A DNA stretch of 64,000 bases, from assembly GCA_038503075.1 (NCBI GenBank), contig JBCAML010000013.1, forward strand, positions 1,302,001 to 1,366,000, given 5' to 3'. This DNA comes from Gyromitra esculenta (taxonomy: Eukaryota > Ascomycota > Pezizomycetes > Pezizales > Discinaceae). Below are positions 21,926-34,900 of the stretch, one piece after another (the stretch's first letter is position 1; each line of letters starts with the position of its first letter). The notes under the pieces are model-generated. The model did no database searches, was not told the DNA's origin, and was given only the letters and a program-made list of their open reading frames with translations. Both the position numbers and the translations under genes were made by a program.

Positions 21926-22006
21926 TCTCTGGCGGGGAATTGAACCCCGGTCACTCGCGAGCATTGTTATGACAGGCGAGTATACTAACCACTATACTAC
22001 CAGAGA
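21926..22006 (-). tRNA. tRNA-Asp (GTC), with 10-nt intron
   Basis: Acceptor stem TCTCTGG/CCAGAGA, T arm CGGGG-TTCAATT-CCCCG, anticodon stem CTCGC/GCGAG with loop C-T-GTC-A. A 10-nt insert (TAACAATGCT) follows the usual intron position one base 3' of the anticodon. A T5 pol III terminator lies just downstream on the minus strand. Confidence 0.9.
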
Positions 22007-22509
22007 CCTTGTTGGAATTTCATCACATTTTAGTGTGAAATCCTAATCAAAGATACCTCCATCACTCCTGAAACTCACGTCAAGATCCGTGAAATAGCAC
22101 TCGATGTTCGTCGTTTTTGGATATTGGATATGATTTTCTGATACTCTGGCCCCTAAATGAATCCAGGTTGCCTAAGAAAACTGAAAAGGGCTGCGAATTC
22201 TATAGGGCACATAGGTGAACAAATATGGCAAAGATAGCCAACCAAGAGTAGATGTATGGGTATTCCGAGAAATACTTTAGTTATAACCAAATGTAATAGG
22301 TTTATTAAGTATCAGCAAAAATTTTGACCAATAAAATCTTAAGAGATTCTCAAAACAAGATCGGCGGTTGAAAGCTAGATTTGAAGCTTATGTGTTGTCT
22401 CGAGCCCAGCCTATTTTTCCATAGTTCTTTGTTTAGTGTACAATTGTTTATGGCAACTGCCGCCGCGTGAGGAACGAACCCTGACACCAAGTATTCACTT
22501 CTGGGCACG
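22007..22509. other. Non-coding gap
   Basis: No gene. GGCAACTGCCGCCGCG at about 22452 weakly resembles the Tc1 terminal repeat (GGTTGCC...GCGGC) but is too short to call. Confidence 0.5.
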
Positions 22510-22525
22510 ATAAGGCCTATGGATA

Positions 22526-22588
22526 GATAGATAGATAGATATTTCATTCACACATCCAACCCTTAGGTTATAGCAGCTAGCACTAATA
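22526..22588 (-). mobile_element. Very short SINE-like retroposon copy
   Basis: A 63-bp insertion reading, on the minus strand, GCTATAACCTAAGGGTTGGA followed by a (TATC)n tail. It is flanked by 16-bp duplications ATAAGGCCTATGGATA/ATAAGGCCTATAGATA (22510-22525 and 22589-22604; one mismatch). It has the same 3' motif as the copies at 13279 and 18197, in the opposite orientation. Confidence 0.78.
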
Positions 22589-22604
22589 ATAAGGCCTATA
22601 GATA

Positions 22605-23314
22605 CCAATGAGAGACTAGACAAGGAATTTACAGAAACTGAGGATAAGCTCAAGCCCAAGATCGTAGCAACTAGGGAGATGCATAAATTTCAAAACGAAC
22701 AAAGTGGATGCAGGTCTGTAAGCCTATGGTATGGTGGTTCGGGGCTGCCGGAGGACGGGGAACAGGTCACACTCTTGAAGCGGTTGATCGGAATGAGGAG
22801 TGGCTGGAGATGTAAGGAGGGGAAGAAGGAGACTGTCAATGATGACAACATACTTGTCACCGGCGGTATGAGAGGATGATGCCTTGACGTAAGGGCGGTG
22901 CTGGTCGTGATTTTTTTCGTGGCGCGCAATCATATTATCGAGTGATATTTCATGAATACTATGGTCTTGGTGGATCTCAGAAATCGAGATTTTACTTCTT
23001 TCGTGGCTCAACTAGTAGTCTATAGAATTTATCGACCACGTTCAAGCAAGTCTTGGATGTCATTACTATACTTCTAACACATGAGTATATGTTTCATTAC
23101 TCACATTTGGTCTATGTGTAAAACTTTTGAACGTTGAAACAAAGATTTGCGTCATCGTATGCGCGTAGCGCGATCTATCCACATAACGTTTAATATATTA
23201 GCTGTCGCAGGTTCTGTAAGTGGAGGGAGGGGAGTAGGTACTTGGTGTCCGTTCTGTAACACCTCTTTATAGAGATTTGTTGCGTTCGTATTTGGGTCAT
23301 CTAGCGATTTCCCA
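22605..23314. other. Non-coding gap
   Basis: Short overlapping ORFs on both strands, none with recognisable domains. Confidence 0.5.
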
Positions 23315-23572
23315 TCAACAAAAAACGTAAATTTCGTTTTTCCCGGGTTTAATAATCCCCAGAACCCGTTGTGTCAATTTTGGCTTGGTAGCGTCGATGC
23401 CAAACACGACGCTGTTGAGGCGGGTATAAGTAAGTGTATAGGGTTTGCCAACTTCTTTTCCGGCATAGTGAATCCAGGAACCCCCTCGAGTGTCGTCTGT
23501 GATTTCTACGAGACTGAAGGTCTCCACTGCATTTGGGTCGCGGAATCCGCGGAAATCTATACTGCCTAGGCG
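23315..23572 (-). CDS. Possible terminal exon or gene remnant, unknown
   Basis: A frame beginning IRLGSIDFRGFRDPNAVETF and ending PGKNEIYVFC before a TGA stop has protein-like composition over about 85 codons. Upstream the frame meets a stop just before an A8 run, so a start or a preceding exon could not be placed. I do not recognise the family. It may be the last exon of a small gene or a remnant. Confidence 0.3.
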   Translation of the reverse strand, partial: RLGSIDFRGFRDPNAVETFSLVEITDDTRGGSWIHYAGKEVGKPYTLTYTRLNSVVFGIDATKPKLTQRVLGIIKPGKNEIYVFC

Positions 23573-24029
23573 TATTTTTTTTCAAGGGTATATTTGGGGT
23601 CCGTACTGTATTATTTTACTGCAGAAAATTGGTAAAACACGGGCCATAGTTCAGCCTCCGTATATACTCTTCAAGGATGTTCTAAATGACTCGCAGGTCC
23701 TCTGTGCCGGGAGGGCCGTGCTGAGTAGCTTTAATCCAGCGATATTCCCCAGGATTCTCTCAAGTAGGAACAAGCACCCTTCTGATCTACCAACGCTCCC
23801 GCACGTGGGGTGTACCGAGACACATCGCTTTACCACGATATCAAAAATATGCTTTCGCTTGTATCTTATTCTCTCTTACGCTAATATAATACTCAATATC
23901 GAAGTCCACTCTAACAAAGCCCAACCTGCTGAAAGAAGACCCGCCAGAAAGCCACAATCAAAACCACAGGACAAAAAATCTATCTTCATTTTTATTCCAC
24001 CCAAGCGCTATATACTCTTTTTTTTTTTT

Positions 24030-26969
24030 CTAAATCCCGTTCCCTACTTCCTCTTTCAAAACCTCTTCCAAAACTCCAGCTTCAACTTTCGCCTCCTCAG
24101 TCCTACCCATGACCTCCGCTTCCAATTCCGTCACCTCCCTCTTCTCCGCCTTCGCTTTAATAATCTTCATTAAGTCCTCCTCCTCGGGAACCTTCACGTC
24201 CGGCTCTACAAAAGCTGACATACCAACCGGTGTCCCCGCGTCCGCTTCTACAGTATCGCCTGCGGCGTCGAGATTGTCGTCGGCATCAGGGAGATCTTCA
24301 TCATCTAAAGGGGTAATCTGGCTCGAAGCAATATCAGTTCGTGGGTGGGCCCTATTCTTATTCGTCGAATCAATAACGGCTTCCTCATCGTTAAATAGAC
24401 GCATAAGCATGGCTCTATAGATATATCAGTACCGTCACTATACCATACCACACCACAAGGAACAACAAACCTCCTCTCATCTTTCGGCAGCATCAAGTTG
24501 CAACTAAATCGGCTCTTCCAAAGGGGTAACACCATCTTCTCTCTAAACTCCTCCTCACCCTCGCCGGTTCCAACCTTAAGTACACAACAACCCATACTCA
24601 ACCCTCTAACTCTCTGTTCAATTTCACCAATGACATCACCTTCCTCCCCCTCCTTCCCAACCTTTGGGAATAATTCCTTTAGCAGTCCTCTAACCGTGCT
24701 CCGCTTTTTCGCGCGCACAATCCTATCCTCGCCAATCCACCCCTCGATAATGGGGAGACCCTCGTTCTGGATTCGCCATGGACAGACATCCGCCTCCTGG
24801 ACGTCTTGTTTGAAGAACGCTTTAACACCGCAATGGACGAATTTGATGTTTTTGCCTTCGTTGTACGAGAGGATCTGGCGCGCGAGGTCGCACGTGAAGT
24901 AGATGGCACGGGACGGGATTCCCTCCGCATTTCGCACGAGGAAGCAGTTTCGCGGGAAGCGTGGGGAGAGGGTGTAGAAATCAAAAATCTGGTTCAGCAC
25001 GGAATGATCTGGGGCAAGGAACTTAAACGGCTCTTCTATAGGTTGGCCTCCGTTACGTCTTCCAGGCTTGCTTTCTACAGTAGTAGCGGATTTAGTGTCC
25101 TCCTTCTTCGAGGCCCAGGGTTCGGACGGCTCAGGGAGGGCTTCGTCGAACTCAGCATCTTCAGGCTCGAGACGAGTCTTCTTAACAACCGGCGGAGTCG
25201 GTGGAGCACTATCGGTCTCAAGTTTCCGCTTTGTCGGCGAGTCAGGAGGTGCCGAGGACTCAGCGATCGGTGTGGTAGGAGCTTCTGGAGCTTCTAGAAT
25301 CTCAACATCATCAGTACCCTCCCCATCTTCAATTCCTTTCTCCCGTTTCGCAACCTCAGCCTTTGCAATAGCCGCCATCTTCTTTCTTCCTCCTTTCTCG
25401 GGCTTGATCGACCTAATTTCCTGTTTCTTCTCCAAGACAGCGATGAAGAACCCTCCTGTATCCTGCAAATGTGGATAAACCCGAATCGCTCTCTCCAAAG
25501 GAATCCTGCTTGGATCATCAAGTTCCTTGGCATCCTCCGTTGGGAACATCTCCCTCGTAATTCTACTGAGTCGCTCAATACTCTTTTCATCGTTTTCAAT
25601 ATCCTCGTAGGTACTAAACCAGGTGCCATCGCGGTCACAAATCTTCCACTTTCCAACGCCAGGGCGTCGCTTCAGCTCCGGTAGTTTATCGCTCACATCG
25701 ACAATCTCGATCTTCTCCAGCCCGCCGCAACGGTCGATGGCGGACGCAAGAACGGCTTCATTTTCCACGGGGTTCATTGAGCAGGTGGAATAGACGATCC
25801 TCCCTCCAACCTTAAGCATCTGTAGACCTCTAACTAGGATCCGGACTTGTGTTAAGTGGAGATTAAAGGCACCACCGGGATTCCAATCCCTCCAGACACC
25901 ATAGTTCTTCCGCGCGGTACCGTCACCGGTACACGGTACGTCAGCGAGGATGCGATCAAATTTGAGATACTCCTTCTGCTGTCCCGGGGGACTGACGAGG
26001 AGACTGGGGAACCATGTGGCGTCGTGGTTCGTCACGATCAAGTTTGGAGAATTAAGACGTTTTGTTTGGTGGATCAGCATATGGCTGCGCTTGTAGTCTG
26101 CGTCGTTAGCGATGACCAAGCCTGTTGGCCTTCCGCCATTATTTTCGGCAGTTGCGCCTTGCGCGACTGCTTCCTCGGTTCGCGCTTCTTCGCTGGCGTG
26201 GATAGCTTCAATGAGTTGTGCGGTTTTGGAGCCGGGGGCGGCGCACATGTCGAGAACTGCATGGTGCGGTTCGATGTCCATGAGTAGAGGTGGGATCATG
26301 GATACAGCTTCTTGGCGGGAAATGTTGCCGACGGTGGTTTCGGCTACTAGAAAGTTTTGGAACTTTTTGAAGGGGGGGCATCGGCGGATTACGGCCTTAC
26401 CGGCGGTCATAGTCCAGGCTAAGGGTGTTAGAAGGGGTTAGATAGAGTTACAATACTAAATGAGGACTAAGAAGGTGTCTGGATAATACCAAGATTATCA
26501 GGAAACCAGGGAAGTGGAGTTGGCGGCGAGACTGGCTGGTCTTCCCATGTTAACCCAGATAAGTGAGGAATATGGACATCTTGAAGAGTTTTCATAACGC
26601 CCAACGCATGTCTATCCCCGGGCCTAGTTAGCTCAACTTTCCCTCCCCATCAAAAGAGCGACTCGGAAAAAAAGATTACCCTTTACTCCCAGTGAAGCGG
26701 AAAGTAGTTGGCAATGTCCTCTTGAGCGTAGCCCAAAACTCGTCCCACTCCTCCTCCGGAATTAACCCAGACTCCCTATAGTACTTTTCATACTTTTCGT
26801 TTTCGCTCGGGATAGAGACGTAATCGTAGCGCTCGCCTTTCCCGGAGCCTTGTCCACCAGCCTTCTTGCCCCGTCCACCCTTCTTATCATTCTGCTAACA
26901 ATATTAGTGCTACAAAAATAATCAACGGGAAAATATACGTACGCGCCAAGCTGACTTGTTCCTACCCAT
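24030..26969 (-). CDS. NCL1: tRNA (cytosine-5) methyltransferase, NCL1/TRM4/NSUN2 family
   Basis: It transfers a methyl group from S-adenosylmethionine to C5 of cytosines in tRNA, acting in the nucleus. Five exons join in phase: 26969-26943, 26891-26680, 26611-26490, 26418-24471, 24414-24030, giving 897 residues, the size of fungal homologues (yeast about 680). The start is MGRNKSAWR; a basic Gly/Lys-rich segment follows, then ENEKYEKYYRESGLIPEEEW and TTFRFTGSKG, both typical of the NSUN2 N-terminus. Core motifs: NISRQEAVSMIPPLL, the SAM loop LDMCAAPGSKTAQ, DVPCTGDGTARKN (motif IV) and YSTCSMNPVENEA, whose Cys is the nucleophile. An acidic, Ser/Pro-rich spacer separates these from a C-terminal domain. 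Introns are 51-71 nt. No lesions seen. Several plus-strand ORFs here are shadows. Confidence 0.95.
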
Positions 26970-28597
26970 TGTTGCGGTAGCGAGCGCTGAAAGTGCTGTT
27001 GAGGATGGTGGGGGAATGAAGACGAAGCGCCCAGAGTTGGTGGGATGTCGTTGGTTTTGCGCCAAGACGTGCGCTAGCATCATGCATATTTTCTTGGCGG
27101 TAGCAAGAGTATGATAGGAGCTTTTTCCGGGGAGAGGCATTTAGCGGCGACGACGATAATAGGGCTTGTGCGTTTATGGATAGCGACTGACTGGGTCAAT
27201 ATTGAGACGGATTTCAATTGATGATTCTGGTTTGTTAGCGGAATGTGGGGGCTGGGAGCATTAGTAGATCAGACTTTATTGGCTGCTGGTGTGACATGTA
27301 GGGGTTTTCGTTGATCTGAAGACCTATCCTACAGTGCGTAGTAGCCAAGGTGCTAGGGAGTGCGAACAGACCTAGAGACCAACAAAGCCCTCAGCAATTT
27401 CATATTCATGCTGAGTTCAGTTCAGATAGACAGGTGATGATTCGGCTGAAATAATTGAATTAGCCCTAACCCTCCATGTCTACACGTGTTATCCAGAAAC
27501 CAATCCATGCAGATGTCGAATTTTGATCGAAATAGGATTTTTCTCAAAGATGATTTTTAGGCACTCAATTACGGATATATCGTTTGCGCAATGGCCCCAT
27601 CTCGAACTAGGTTCTGGCCAGCGAAGATTTGATTACGTCTAATCATGAGCGGTCACTCGTTTCTCTACTGCGCGGAAGATAAATCAATCCCGGAAACCAT
27701 GCTTAGCTATTTAGGGATACTAATGAGCTAGCTGTAAGTTCTAAAAACAGTAGACACTCGAGGCCTCTCGCGACTTTCAGATCGAGTAGAATGGAGGTCC
27801 CTGCCGGTATTGCGTCTCGTATAGCGAGTGATACAGTTCCCAGTGTTGACATGAGATTTGATAATGGATCACGCAGACGATCGTTTTCTTTTGATCATGC
27901 CAAAATTTTAACACTCTACTCCACTACACCGATCATAAGCCCTCAATCTTATGTTTCCATAGGGACTGGGGATACCGAGTTAGGATCACTAAAGCTAGAA
28001 TCGATTCGATGAGCTTTCTTGGCGGGTCTTGGCGGAAGGGAAGGAAGGGAAGGAATGAATACCTTGGGGGCCCGAATATGTAGTATATAAAGGGAGGAGG
28101 GCTCTGCCTTCCTCCAGTAAACAAAGAAGCAAGTAATCATTCTCTCTCGTACCCGATATTTCAACATTTACACCACAAACTCAGTCGAGTGATTCACTAT
28201 GAATCACTCATCGCTATGTTCATTTACATTTATTCTACTACAATTATGATGGTAAACAAAGTCATATAATTGTCGTAAATGTCATACGAAAGAGATATGT
28301 TTCAGTAAGTCTCAGATATCAGTGCTTTAGAGATAATTCGGACAATCGGTATTTGCCGAGACCGGTGATTTAGAAATAAAATCTCCGTTACCAAACGGCA
28401 CTTGAATAGGGATAGATGGGTGGATATATAATCACTCTATCGAAAATCTCCATTATACTATGTGTACCTTTGAATATCTAGACAGAGAAAACATTAAATA
28501 AGGCAACCTCGAGCACCGAAATCAAAAATTACAAGACCCATCCTCCCCAGGAAAGCAACCGCATAACACCAAGTTCCACAGCAACCCATTTCTACCT
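26970..28597. other. Intergenic, upstream of NCL1
   Basis: No gene. The ORF extending upstream of the NCL1 ATG to 27140 is 5' leader, because the family-like start is MGRNKS. The rest has only short ORFs. Confidence 0.6.
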
Positions 28598-29137
28598 TCA
28601 CAGTAATGACTGCAAAGCCTCAGCAATCGGTTCAAAAGCACTTCTCTTTGAACCCGGCACCGGCAGCGAAATATCCTCCTTCCTGATCGGCCATGACGCC
28701 CGATCTCTCCCCAGATCCTTCGCCTTGTGTATTAACCTACCACCAATGCGTCTGATTCTCCTCTGCCCACCCCTAACCTCTTCAGACTCCTCGATATCCG
28801 TTGGGAACGGCCGCCATTCGTTCAGCATCGGGTGGTAGTACATGCTGAGACTACCGCTCTGGGAGACCGGCGTTGGGTCATTCGCTGATTTGATCAAGCC
28901 CACGTGGATAGGCCGAGTCGGACCTATCAGATGGTGTTGCTGGACCGCCGTCGCTGTTGCAGGCGCCGAGGCCGATCGGCGGCGTGTCGGTGGCCGCGAT
29001 GTGCTCCCTGGAAATCGGGTGATGCGGGTCACACCGCACCCGGTTATCGGATCTGGCTCGTAGTATATTGTTGTTGCGCCGGCTGAGGATATACCTGGCA
29101 CTGAATAAGGTTCAGCCGGTGGCATGGTGATGGACAT
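28598..29137 (-). CDS. Hypothetical 179-residue basic, Pro/Arg-rich protein
   Basis: A single-exon frame in an isolated GC-richer patch, starting MSITMPPAEPYSVPG. It has a low-complexity Arg/Ser/Ala stretch (about residues 45-70). A more ordered C-terminal half follows, with SMYYHPMLNEWRPFPTDIEE and RASWPIRKEDISLPVPG. No signal peptide, membrane segment or known domain. Composition and the GC step suggest a real gene; function unknown. Confidence 0.55.
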   Translation of the reverse strand: MSITMPPAEPYSVPGISSAGATTIYYEPDPITGCGVTRITRFPGSTSRPPTRRRSASAPATATAVQQHHLIGPTRPIHVGLIKSANDPTPVSQSGSLSMYYHPMLNEWRPFPTDIEESEEVRGGQRRIRRIGGRLIHKAKDLGRDRASWPIRKEDISLPVPGSKRSAFEPIAEALQSLL

Positions 29138-31925
29138 CCTGTGTGTGGTATTTTTCGGGGGGGGGCCACAGTGGTTGAGACGTTAAACTTGGAGGGGGAA
29201 AAAAACGGGTTTCACATTTTTTTTGAATGCGAGTTGTCATAGTACTACAGGATGGTGGTTTGGGCAAATCAGGAATTGAAGGTTGATGCAGGTTACTGGT
29301 ATTGAATGGCTTGGCTTGGCTTGGCGTGCGTTTCGCGCTTTACTGCCTTTGCGTTTGGATTCGTTAATAGTAAACGTATATGCATGTATCACTACACGCA
29401 CCTCCGCACTTGAGTTCCCTGCTTAGTACGTGCTCTGTCGTATGCGTACATTTGGGAAGTACCCGGGAAGGCCGTTGCCAGGGGTTCAACTGAATGATGG
29501 ATCTGTAGGAGTTGCCGCGTTTTGGAATCTTGATTTCTTGCTGAAATCTCTAGTTCCTACCCAATTCCATCGCAAGATCGATAGCTGTCCATGCATTGTT
29601 TTATTTCTAAAATAGTCTAACTTTTATGCTTAAACTGATTGAGGCGAGGAGTATTCGGATTGGTTGCGAGTTGTCGTGTGACTACATGCAATTAGTGCAC
29701 ACAGTACTGAAGAGCTCGAGGGACATCCGGCTCATGTATGCATTTGCTCACCAATAAGGGAAAGATGACGAACATAGTATTCTTGTACGTACAGAATTAG
29801 GCCAAAGCTATACTAAGGAGGATGCAATGCCCTCCAGCCAAAGATAGAGAGACCTATATAAATGATGATTAGGTCGTTTCTAGTAAGGAAATCCCGCTTG
29901 GGACAAACCGCCAGCAAGAGAGTTGATGGGTACGTCCAAATTTTTTGCATAACCTCAGACCTCAGATTATCAACACCTCGGGTATGTTTCCAGACAGATC
30001 GATCAATTTATCGTTGATGAGATCATATTAGATGGTCCATCCATGAAAGACAACGTCACCTCAACAGCACAGTGGCTCTCTATTGAGTACACGCATCTGG
30101 CAGAGTTTCTATATGTACATTTAGCCGGTCATATGGGGCGTCAGATCGCTCGGATACATGCACTCCCTGAAAGTCTTTTCGGGCTTGGGTAGGTGGGGTT
30201 GATTAGCCCGTTTGTTATCTCATACCGCATCTGCTCATCTATCCGCTACTTCGGCGTATTTATTACTATTACGACGAATAGTATAGCTGAATAAGAGGTG
30301 GTGGAGAGAGGAATTCGAAAAGAGTGCAGGGAGGTAGATGGAGAGAAGGAACACTCAAAAAGAGGGGGGGGTTTATACTCTTTTTGTGTTCCATGGGTAG
30401 GCGTATATCATATCCCTTCTGAAAGAATGCTCTAAATACCTGTTCATGCTCTTCGTGTGTTCATCTGTTCTGCGTATGTAGCTATGGTACTTCTGATAGG
30501 AAAGAAAGCTAGCCACTTGCTCGATAGCTTTTAGCAATACGTGCAGTGAAGTAAGTCTATCAATCTGATACCAACCAAACCCACAAAACTCAAGACTCTC
30601 AAAATTTGTTAAACAAAACAGCACCCCCGCAAAGCTAGGGGACCGGTTCCTTTGAACAGACTGACAAATTTTGCAGTTCAGCGATGATACAAGCACTTCG
30701 CATCTTCCCGCGTTCCCCTCGAAACGTATTGCTCTCACTCACCCCTTTCCTGAACCACAAGCAACAGCAATAAAATTGCAATTTTTCTCTCTTAGGGTTT
30801 AACTTTTGCCTGATCCCTTCCTTCCTTCCTTCATTCTCTCTTTCCATACTCAGTCTACTGTTTAGTCACGGATCTAAAGCTATCGAGAGTAGTTCCGGTG
30901 GTAGGGCCGACGGCAAAACCATTAGGCGCTCATGTCGCCCCACAGGAGCGTATGGCCGACTTTTGCACTTTCCGGCCCACTAAATGACTATGAAAATACA
31001 CTTGGAATCATTCGTTGCAATTTAATCTCCACCAAATCGTTCCCTGTATACGTACTCGCGCAACTACATCCAGCTACTCGGGATATCCGCTATTTGACGA
31101 AGTCTTACGAAATATACTTTTAGCTAGTTCATATTGTCCATCTTTGTGCTAGTATGCTGAAATGCAGGTACGGGACCTTGAAAAGTCGGGAGTATATAAA
31201 TCGCATCCCGGATCCTGCTTACATATCAATCCGATAGACGGTGCTGTGCTGGCGCGCTTGATACTATGGGTCCCCCTTTTGCGAGTTGACGACTACTATA
31301 GCTCTTACGCCCCTCTTTGTAGAATATTTACATGGTCTCGAAAGTTGCTATATGGTAGAGAGTGCGGAGTTTGACTAGCCGACTGCTATCGAGGAGACTG
31401 AATCTCAGAAATTGTTCAGAAATGGGGTATCAAAAATCATTAACTGCTTTTCTATTCCTACTTCTTCCCCGATCCTTTTTGGCTTCCCTCGCACTCTTTT
31501 TGACCACATGCCTCCTTTTCTGGTTTCCTTTTATTATCAGCATCTACTCTCCTCAAAGAAGGCTAGAAAATGTGAAATAATATTCTAATAATATCGTATT
31601 ACCCTCTTCATTGGTTAATAGGTACTCATCCCCTGGTTGTCGTGTTGTTTGATGGTGGGAAAAGAAGCGATCCTTTTCGTTGCTCTCCACAGATTTGCAG
31701 AACTTTCGCCAGCTACTGTCAAGAACACGGTCATAATTGATCTCACATATCGAACACTATAAAAGATGTATCACGTGAAGAAAATAAAAGACGCAGAGAA
31801 AAAAAAGAGCCAAAGAAACTTTTTTCCCATCCAAATAAGAAATCATAAGATTAGCCCCCAAAGAGAAACACCAAACCAATCGCGGAAAAATTCAAAAATC
31901 CAACTCCAGCATGAATAGCTCGACA
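29138..31925. other. Intergenic gap
   Basis: A G9 run at about 29157 and a short (CCTT)n tract near 30815. Short ORFs such as 30373-30738 have no recognisable features. Confidence 0.55.
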
Positions 31926-34900
31926 CTAATATCCCCCATTTCCTCCACCAAAGAAGAAGCCGTCAAATAAGTCCATTCCCCCTTGATGCCCGCCGCCACC
32001 ACCACCCATGCCACTTGCTGCACTCCCACTATCGCTCCAAGCATCGCCTTCCCACTCTAAACCTCCTAACCCGAATGCACTCATGTCTAGATTACCCCAC
32101 GGTGTACCTTCTAGCGGATATTGAAGCTGTGGATCTATCATCATTTCTTCGCCTTCGCCACCGTGTTGCGGTGCGGAACAAGGTAAACCAGGGCCAGCAA
32201 GGATTGGTGGCGAGGAGCCAGTTGATGAGTGTGACATATTGCTATGCTGGGGATGGAAGGACCCTTGATGATGTGGGGAATGCCCGTGGTGTGGAGAATG
32301 CCCAAGCGGAGATTGGCTAATAGGGGAGTGTGGGTGCGGAGAGTACTGCATGTGCGGCGATATTTGCTCAGCGCTAGTATAGGTTAGGGGTGGGTGAAAT
32401 GCTTGCTGTGCCATCAGGTCGGACTGTTGATGCGTTGGCGACAATGTATACTGTTGCTGCTGGGGCGAGTGCTGCTGATGCTGACTATGGTGGCGGCTAT
32501 TATTATGGTTACCAGCACCAGCACCATTACCGCTATTATGGTTTTGGTATCTCGATCCTTGCATTTGGGCCGATGTAAACAGTTCCCTAAAGCCTTCGTC
32601 AAAACGAACTGGTTCTCTTCGTCGCTGTTGCATAGTGTTTTGCTGCTGTTGCTGTCGTGTCTGAGGGTATCCGTTCGCAATTAGATCCCCGTTATTGCGT
32701 TGTTGTTGCTGCTGAGGTCTGTGTATCTGTGTAAAGTCTGGAGCATATTCAGACTTAAATATCCTTAATTCTTGCTCAGGTTCTGGAAATTTTATCTCCG
32801 GCTCCTCTTCGTCCTCTCCTTCGCCATCCTCATCATGCGGAAATACTGTCGCCCCCGAGACATTATTCTGTATTCCAGTTGTTGTTCCTGTGGCCCCGGA
32901 GATGCCAGTGTAATGTGTCATTGTGCCAGAAGGTGCAATTTTACTCGGCCCTCGTTTGCCTGCAAGACACATTTGCACTGTGGCTCTTGACATGCGCTCG
33001 AAAGCATCACGGCAAGCTTCGGCTGGGGGACATTTATCCACCAAATCCCCCAATACGGATGTAGCTGCGAGAATAGTGAAGTCTACTTCGTCCATCGAGA
33101 GTCTAGATCTGACAAGTGGCGAGTGCCAGATAGCGTATAAGAACGAGATACCTATATGTCGTCATGTTTAGTACTTCTCTAAACAAATAGATATAAATTT
33201 AAGCAGGGCTAATTTACCGGCCATAAATAAATGGTGCGTCGCTAAGAATGTGTAATTGACTTGGTGCACCCTATGTAGTTGCCTATACAGTCTCAACACT
33301 TTGCTGCCAGCCTCAGCGACGACTAAATAAACCCTCTCCTCCTCCTCTGCTCGTTCTGATCGGTCTTTACCATCACCTAAATCTCGCTCTGCAGCGCGCC
33401 CCCGAGCGGAGCCTCCGTTTCCACCTAGCTCTCCTACAAGCAGCACTGGTACTGAAAGACAGGGCCGGTAGAGCATTATCTTTGTCTGCCAGTAGTTCAG
33501 CTCCAAAAATTCCAGCGAAAACAACACACCGGTTTTATCTTTGGACTTAGGCGCCGAATCAATCCATTCTTTCAGCCGGCGATCAATATCCTTGTGCCAA
33601 CACTGAACTGTCTGAAAATTTTGCAAGAATGGTGTTTGTAGATGATATGGGTGATATGCGGGGTAGCTGTCGTTCCTTTTAGACGGAGGTGTCTGCAATG
33701 GTGGGTTAATACATGGATTTACTGTCCTAGTTGCTGAATTTGTGAATGAGAATGAATGGGACTGTTGCTGTAGGACCTGTAGTATTTCGGACTGGAGAAG
33801 CCGTAAGCGGAAATAATGATGAGCGATCAATTTATAAGACGGTTGCTCCTCGTTCGGGCAAGGTGGGGTTATCCCAGTTGAGGGATCGATATATCGGTCA
33901 TCTAGAATTGAGGGAAACTACAATCCAATTCATCAGCAAAAGCTTAATTTGCTACCAAAATATATTGAACGCGCACCTTGGTACTAATAACTTCATCCGC
34001 AATCCCAAATGGGCGGCCAACACAAGTGCTGACTAGCCTGTCAAGACTATAAACACACCACCACAGCCGTCTCCGCAGCTCTCTCGACCATTGCCGTCTC
34101 CCTTCTTTTCCATCTTTCTTCGCTTCCTTAGTTTCGGAATCTTCGTAGTGCAGCCCGAGATCTACCGCTAGCCGCACAGCGACCCCTACAATATACCACA
34201 GTCCTGGTGAAACTGGCCTGAGGAGTGCGTAGCCTGCCAGCAATAGAACAGCCTGAAGCTCTTCCAAGCCACCTTTACTCTGGCTTAGAAAATTCTCAAG
34301 ATGCAGCACAGCTGAGGCATGATACGATTCTGGCTCGTAGTGGTTCTGCGGCCGTTTTCTCCTCCTTCCTGTCTCCGCCTTCACCTCAGGAGACCCAGGG
34401 ATTTTTTTTTCGTCCTCCATCTCATATTCTGATTCCGAATCATCTTCTGCATCTGATGTCTCATCTGGCCCTTTCAAAAATATACCTGCTCCGATAGCGC
34501 ATACTATGTTTAGCATGTATTTCTCCTTATGGCCTCCTCCATACCCGCTTCCATTGGCTCCATCCCTGTTAGCATCATCACTTATCTCTCCGTCGCTGGT
34601 ACCGTAGATCTTATCGAGAACCCCGCTAAACTCCCCTCGATGCAAAACTGGTACCTGAGGATTTGCGTATTCGAAATACCGATTGATCAGTCTCTCGGCC
34701 AATACCCTAGTTGGGAATGGAGCAGGTGTGATCGTAGGCTTGGTATGTAACCCAAAAAACGAATCCCTCATTTGCGTATCATCATCTTCATCTGCGTCCA
34801 ATGCCTCCTCTTTCGTAGAGCCTCCAGAGGCCCCAATTCCTAGTCCTCTTGCGCCCTGGATTCGCGTACTTGATCCGATCCGGGGTCTAAATCTTCTGGA

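Noticed and set aside
22452..22480. Another Tc1 terminal repeat
   Set aside because: Only about 15 bp of loose similarity, no partner end or TA-flanked unit.
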